Of a stretch of 15,143 bases of DNA, positions 12,691-15,143 are shown in pieces (position 1 is the stretch's first letter; the number at the start of each line of letters is the position of its first letter). The notes below the pieces were generated by a model that saw only the letters and a list, made by a program, of their open reading frames with translations, was not told the DNA's origin and made no database searches. A program made the position numbers and the translations under genes. The DNA lies in contig CALCEL010000078.1 in assembly GCA_937900485.1 (NCBI GenBank), positions 1 to 15,143 on the forward strand, given 5' to 3'. The DNA is from an uncultured Prevotellaceae bacterium (GTDB lineage Bacteria; Bacteroidota; Bacteroidia; Bacteroidales; Bacteroidaceae).

Positions 12691-14241
12691 ATGGCACAAG
12701 AAGACGTTTTCAAAAAAGTGGTCAGCCACTGTAAAGAGTACGGATTTGTATTCCCTTCATCTGAGATCTATGATGGACTCGGAGCTGTATATGACTATGG
12801 TCAGAATGGTGTGGAGCTTAAGAACAACATCAAGAACTACTGGTGGCAGTACATGGTACGTCTCCACGACAATATCGTGGGTATTGACTCCGCTATATTC
12901 ATGCACCCGACAATATGGAAGGCCTCAGGCCACGTGGATGCTTTCAATGACCCGCTGATTGACAATCGTGACTCTAAGAAACGTTATCGCGCCGATGTTC
13001 TTATCGAGGAACAGATTGCTAAATACGAGGAGAAGATTGAGAAAGAAGTGGCTAAAGCGAAAAAACGTTTTGGCGATAGCTTCGACGAGGAGAAATTCCG
13101 CAGCACATCTGAACGCGTGATAGAGGAGAAGGCAAAGCGTGACGCACTGGAGAAGAGATACCAGGAGGTAATGAACGCTGAGGGTGGCATCGACCTCGAG
13201 GGCATGAAACAAATCATCCTCGATGAGGGTATCGTGTGTCCTATCTCCGGAACAAGAAACTGGACTGACGTCCGTCAGTTCAACCTGATGTTCAAGACTG
13301 AGATGGGTGCTTCTGCCGATGGAGCTAGTACTGTCTATCTTCGTCCTGAAACAGCCCAGGGTATCTTCGTTAACTATCTTAACGTACAGAAGACAGGACG
13401 TATGAAGGTGCCTTTCGGTATCGCTCAGATCGGTAAGGCCTTCAGAAATGAGATCGTGGCAAGACAGTTCATCTTCCGTATGCGTGAGTTCGAACAGATG
13501 GAGATGCAGTTCTTCGTTAAGCCTGGTACTGAGCTTCAGTGGTTCGAGGAGTGGAAAAAACGACGTATGGCATGGCATCAGGCTCTCGGATTCGGTGCTG
13601 AGAACTATCGTTTCCATGACCACGACAAACTGGCTCACTACGCTAACGCGGCTACTGACGTCGAGTTCAAAATGCCATTCGGATTCAAGGAGGTCGAGGG
13701 TATACACTCACGTACTGACTTCGACCTTAGCCAGCACGCTAAGTTCTCAGGCAAAAAGATTGAGTACTTCGACCCAGAGGATAACACAAGCTACACTCCT
13801 TACGTGATCGAGACTTCAATAGGTGTGGATCGTATGTTCCTGTCCGTAATCTGTCATAGCTACTGTGAGGAGAAACTGGAAGGCGGCGAGACTCGCGTCG
13901 TACTTCGCTTGCCTGCTGCTTTGGCGCCTGTCAAACTCGCTGTGTTCCCTCTCACTAAGAAGGATGGACTACCTGAGAAAGCACAGGAGATTATTAACTC
14001 ACTGAAGTTCCACTTCAACTGTAAGTACGAGGAGAAAGACCAAATTGGTAAACGATACCGTCGTCAGGACGCCATAGGTACTCCTTTCTGTGTCACTGTC
14101 GATAATCAGACTTTGGAGGATAACACGGTGACTCTCCGCTATCGTGACACTATGGAGCAGAAACGTGTGGCTATAGCTGACCTGCAAGGCATTATTGAGG
14201 AAAAGGTGTCAATACCTTACTTGTTGAAGAACCTGAAATAA
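12691..14241 (+). CDS. glyS: Glycyl-tRNA synthetase, dimeric class II type
   Basis: Charges tRNA-Gly with glycine in the cytoplasm. The protein has 516 residues and is the single-chain (alpha2, eukaryote/archaea-like) enzyme, not the alpha/beta tetramer. The N-terminal catalytic part begins with SHCKEYGFVFPSSEIYDGLG (12-31). Residues 98-165 are a charged, helical insertion, probably a coiled coil. YLRPETAQGIF (216-226) and motif 2 FRNEI (251-255) followed by MREFEQMEMQFF (264-275) are clear. Motif 3 is IGVDRMFL (377-384) with Arg381. The C-terminal anticodon-binding domain runs from about 412 to the end. The start ATG has a strongly placed promoter just upstream. The gene is followed after 35 bases by an FKBP-like lipoprotein, an order common in Bacteroidales. 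Confidence 0.97.
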   Translation: MAQEDVFKKVVSHCKEYGFVFPSSEIYDGLGAVYDYGQNGVELKNNIKNYWWQYMVRLHDNIVGIDSAIFMHPTIWKASGHVDAFNDPLIDNRDSKKRYRADVLIEEQIAKYEEKIEKEVAKAKKRFGDSFDEEKFRSTSERVIEEKAKRDALEKRYQEVMNAEGGIDLEGMKQIILDEGIVCPISGTRNWTDVRQFNLMFKTEMGASADGASTVYLRPETAQGIFVNYLNVQKTGRMKVPFGIAQIGKAFRNEIVARQFIFRMREFEQMEMQFFVKPGTELQWFEEWKKRRMAWHQALGFGAENYRFHDHDKLAHYANAATDVEFKMPFGFKEVEGIHSRTDFDLSQHAKFSGKKIEYFDPEDNTSYTPYVIETSIGVDRMFLSVICHSYCEEKLEGGETRVVLRLPAALAPVKLAVFPLTKKDGLPEKAQEIINSLKFHFNCKYEEKDQIGKRYRRQDAIGTPFCVTVDNQTLEDNTVTLRYRDTMEQKRVAIADLQGIIEEKVSIPYLLKNLK

Positions 14242-14276
14242 ATGATTATCATCACGGGCTAATAAATGAATTATTG

Positions 14277-14906
14277 ATGAGGTGTATTTCAAAATTGTCA
14301 AACATCGTGTACGCAGTGCTTACAACACTGCTACTCGTTGCTTGCAGCGAGAAGGAAGAGGAGAGCGAGTACGTTAACTGGAAGGAACGCAATCAACTGT
14401 ATATCGATTCCATAGCCGCCATATGTGAACTGAATGAGGATGGCTGCTGGGAGAAGATTGTGGCATTCAACTTGAATGACTCTGTTGAAAGTATGAGTCC
14501 TAATAATAATCATTACATCTATGTGCATAAGGAGGCTGAAGGTAAGGGAACTTACTCTCCTTTGTATAATGACTCTATACGTGTGCACTACCTTGGACGT
14601 CTCATCTCATCAACTTCTTATCCACAGGGATATATCTTTGGCAAGAGCTATGGCACTTATGTGCTGAACGAGGCGACTGATGTGCCGGCACTCATGTGCG
14701 TGAGCTCTAATATCGTGGGATTCGCTACAGCGGTGATGAATATGGTCGAGGGTGACAGATGGAAGGTATACATACCTTACTATCTCGGATATGGGGAAAG
14801 CTCAAACTCATCAACAAGCATACCTGCATACTCTGCTCTTACTTTTGATGTGTACCTTTCTAAGATTTATAAGTACAAGATTAATAACGATACTACTTGG
14901 TATTGA
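14277..14906 (+). CDS. FKBP-type peptidyl-prolyl isomerase-like lipoprotein
   Basis: Predicted envelope lipoprotein of 209 residues. A lipobox LLVAC places the lipidated cysteine at 23, after a hydrophobic signal segment. An acidic linker (SEKEEESE) follows. The C-terminal half resembles an FKBP domain: IRVHYLGRL (101-109), the GDRWKVYIPYYLGYG core (159-173) and IPAYSALTFDVYL (182-194). The usual DGxxFDSS loop is replaced by SSTSYPQGYIFGKSY, so proline-isomerase activity is uncertain. It probably assists folding of exported proteins, by family analogy. The ATG at 14277 is used; a TTG just before it at 14274 is less likely. It lies 35 bases after glyS and shares its terminator, so the two should be co-transcribed. 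Confidence 0.85.
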   Translation: MRCISKLSNIVYAVLTTLLLVACSEKEEESEYVNWKERNQLYIDSIAAICELNEDGCWEKIVAFNLNDSVESMSPNNNHYIYVHKEAEGKGTYSPLYNDSIRVHYLGRLISSTSYPQGYIFGKSYGTYVLNEATDVPALMCVSSNIVGFATAVMNMVEGDRWKVYIPYYLGYGESSNSSTSIPAYSALTFDVYLSKIYKYKINNDTTWY

Positions 14907-14950
14907 TCTTGTTATAAGGTACGTTGGTTAAAAGATGAAGATATAAGTGG

Positions 14951-14990
14951 GAAATCCGCATCACGAACGTGGTGTGGATTTCTTTTTTTT
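14951..14990 (+). terminator. Strong rho-independent terminator after glyS-FKBP
   Basis: A 14-bp stem (arms 14951-14964 and 14969-14982, two G-U wobbles) closes a GAAC loop and is followed by eight T (14983-14990). It marks the end of the glyS transcript. Beyond it, 14991-15143 shows no supportable gene. Confidence 0.93.
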
Positions 14991-15143
14991 CTTATTACGT
15001 CTTCTCTTGTGATTTTTCGTTATAATGTCTTACTCGGATCTGTTCCTGTTTTCTCTTTCTTTTGAATATCGTGACTATCGTATAATGTGGGCTCAGCGGA
15101 TTTATCCGGTTGGTAAGGCTTGGCTAATCAAGAATAAAAGTTG

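Noticed and set aside
12925..13707. A 260-residue minus-strand open frame inside glyS
   Set aside because: It lies antisense to a gene with all class II synthetase motifs; the amino acid composition (Ser/Leu/His rich) is typical of an antisense shadow.
15085..15143. A short open frame starting with ATG (MWAQRIYPVGKAW...) running off the right edge
   Set aside because: Only 19 codons are visible, with no family motif and no convincing promoter placement; cannot be supported.

Overview
The window looks like a chromosomal segment of a Bacteroidales bacterium, most likely Prevotella or a close relative. The evidence is: Bacteroidetes-type -7 boxes (TAnnTTTG) upstream of several genes, little Shine-Dalgarno signal, an enlarged LepB signal peptidase, a DUF2851 protein, a dimeric GlyRS followed by an FKBP-type lipoprotein, and a very large secreted beta-rich repeat protein with a short basic C-terminal tail. 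I see no insertion sequence, integrase, phage gene or CRISPR array. Most of the window is ordinary core genome.

Layout: 1-198 (-) is the N-terminal part of an unrecognised lysine-rich protein cut by the window edge. 342-3287 (-) is an operon read dapB -> lepB -> wbqC, ending in a strong terminator whose loop contains the wbqC stop codon. 3288-3614 is a divergent promoter region with a long leader for the DUF2851 gene (3615-4859, +). 5019-5290 (-) is a tRNA unit, tRNA-Arg(CCU) then tRNA-Trp(CCA), with its own promoter and terminator. 5387-7406 (-) is a two-gene unit, a DegT/EryC1 sugar aminotransferase followed by menB. 7407-7802 is a divergent, AT-rich promoter region. 7803-11303 (+) is the large secreted protein, followed by a strong hairpin terminator. 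11488-12573 (-) is an M20 deacylase of the ArgE type. 12691-14906 (+) is glyS followed by an FKBP-like lipoprotein, closed by a strong terminator at 14951-14990.

Functionally, the housekeeping genes cover lysine/diaminopimelate synthesis (dapB), protein export (lepB), menaquinone synthesis (menB), arginine synthesis (probable argE) and translation (glyS, two tRNAs). The least explained items are the 1166-residue secreted protein with its tandem repeat and no recognisable catalytic domain, the DUF2851 protein with an acidic/His block and a Cys cluster, the leader with CRP-like dyads upstream of it, and a family of GTGAC/GTCAC inverted words that recurs in the non-coding DNA. I do not see clear evidence of a novel multi-gene system; the candidates above are single-gene or regulatory curiosities. 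No database search was possible, so all family names rest on motif recognition.
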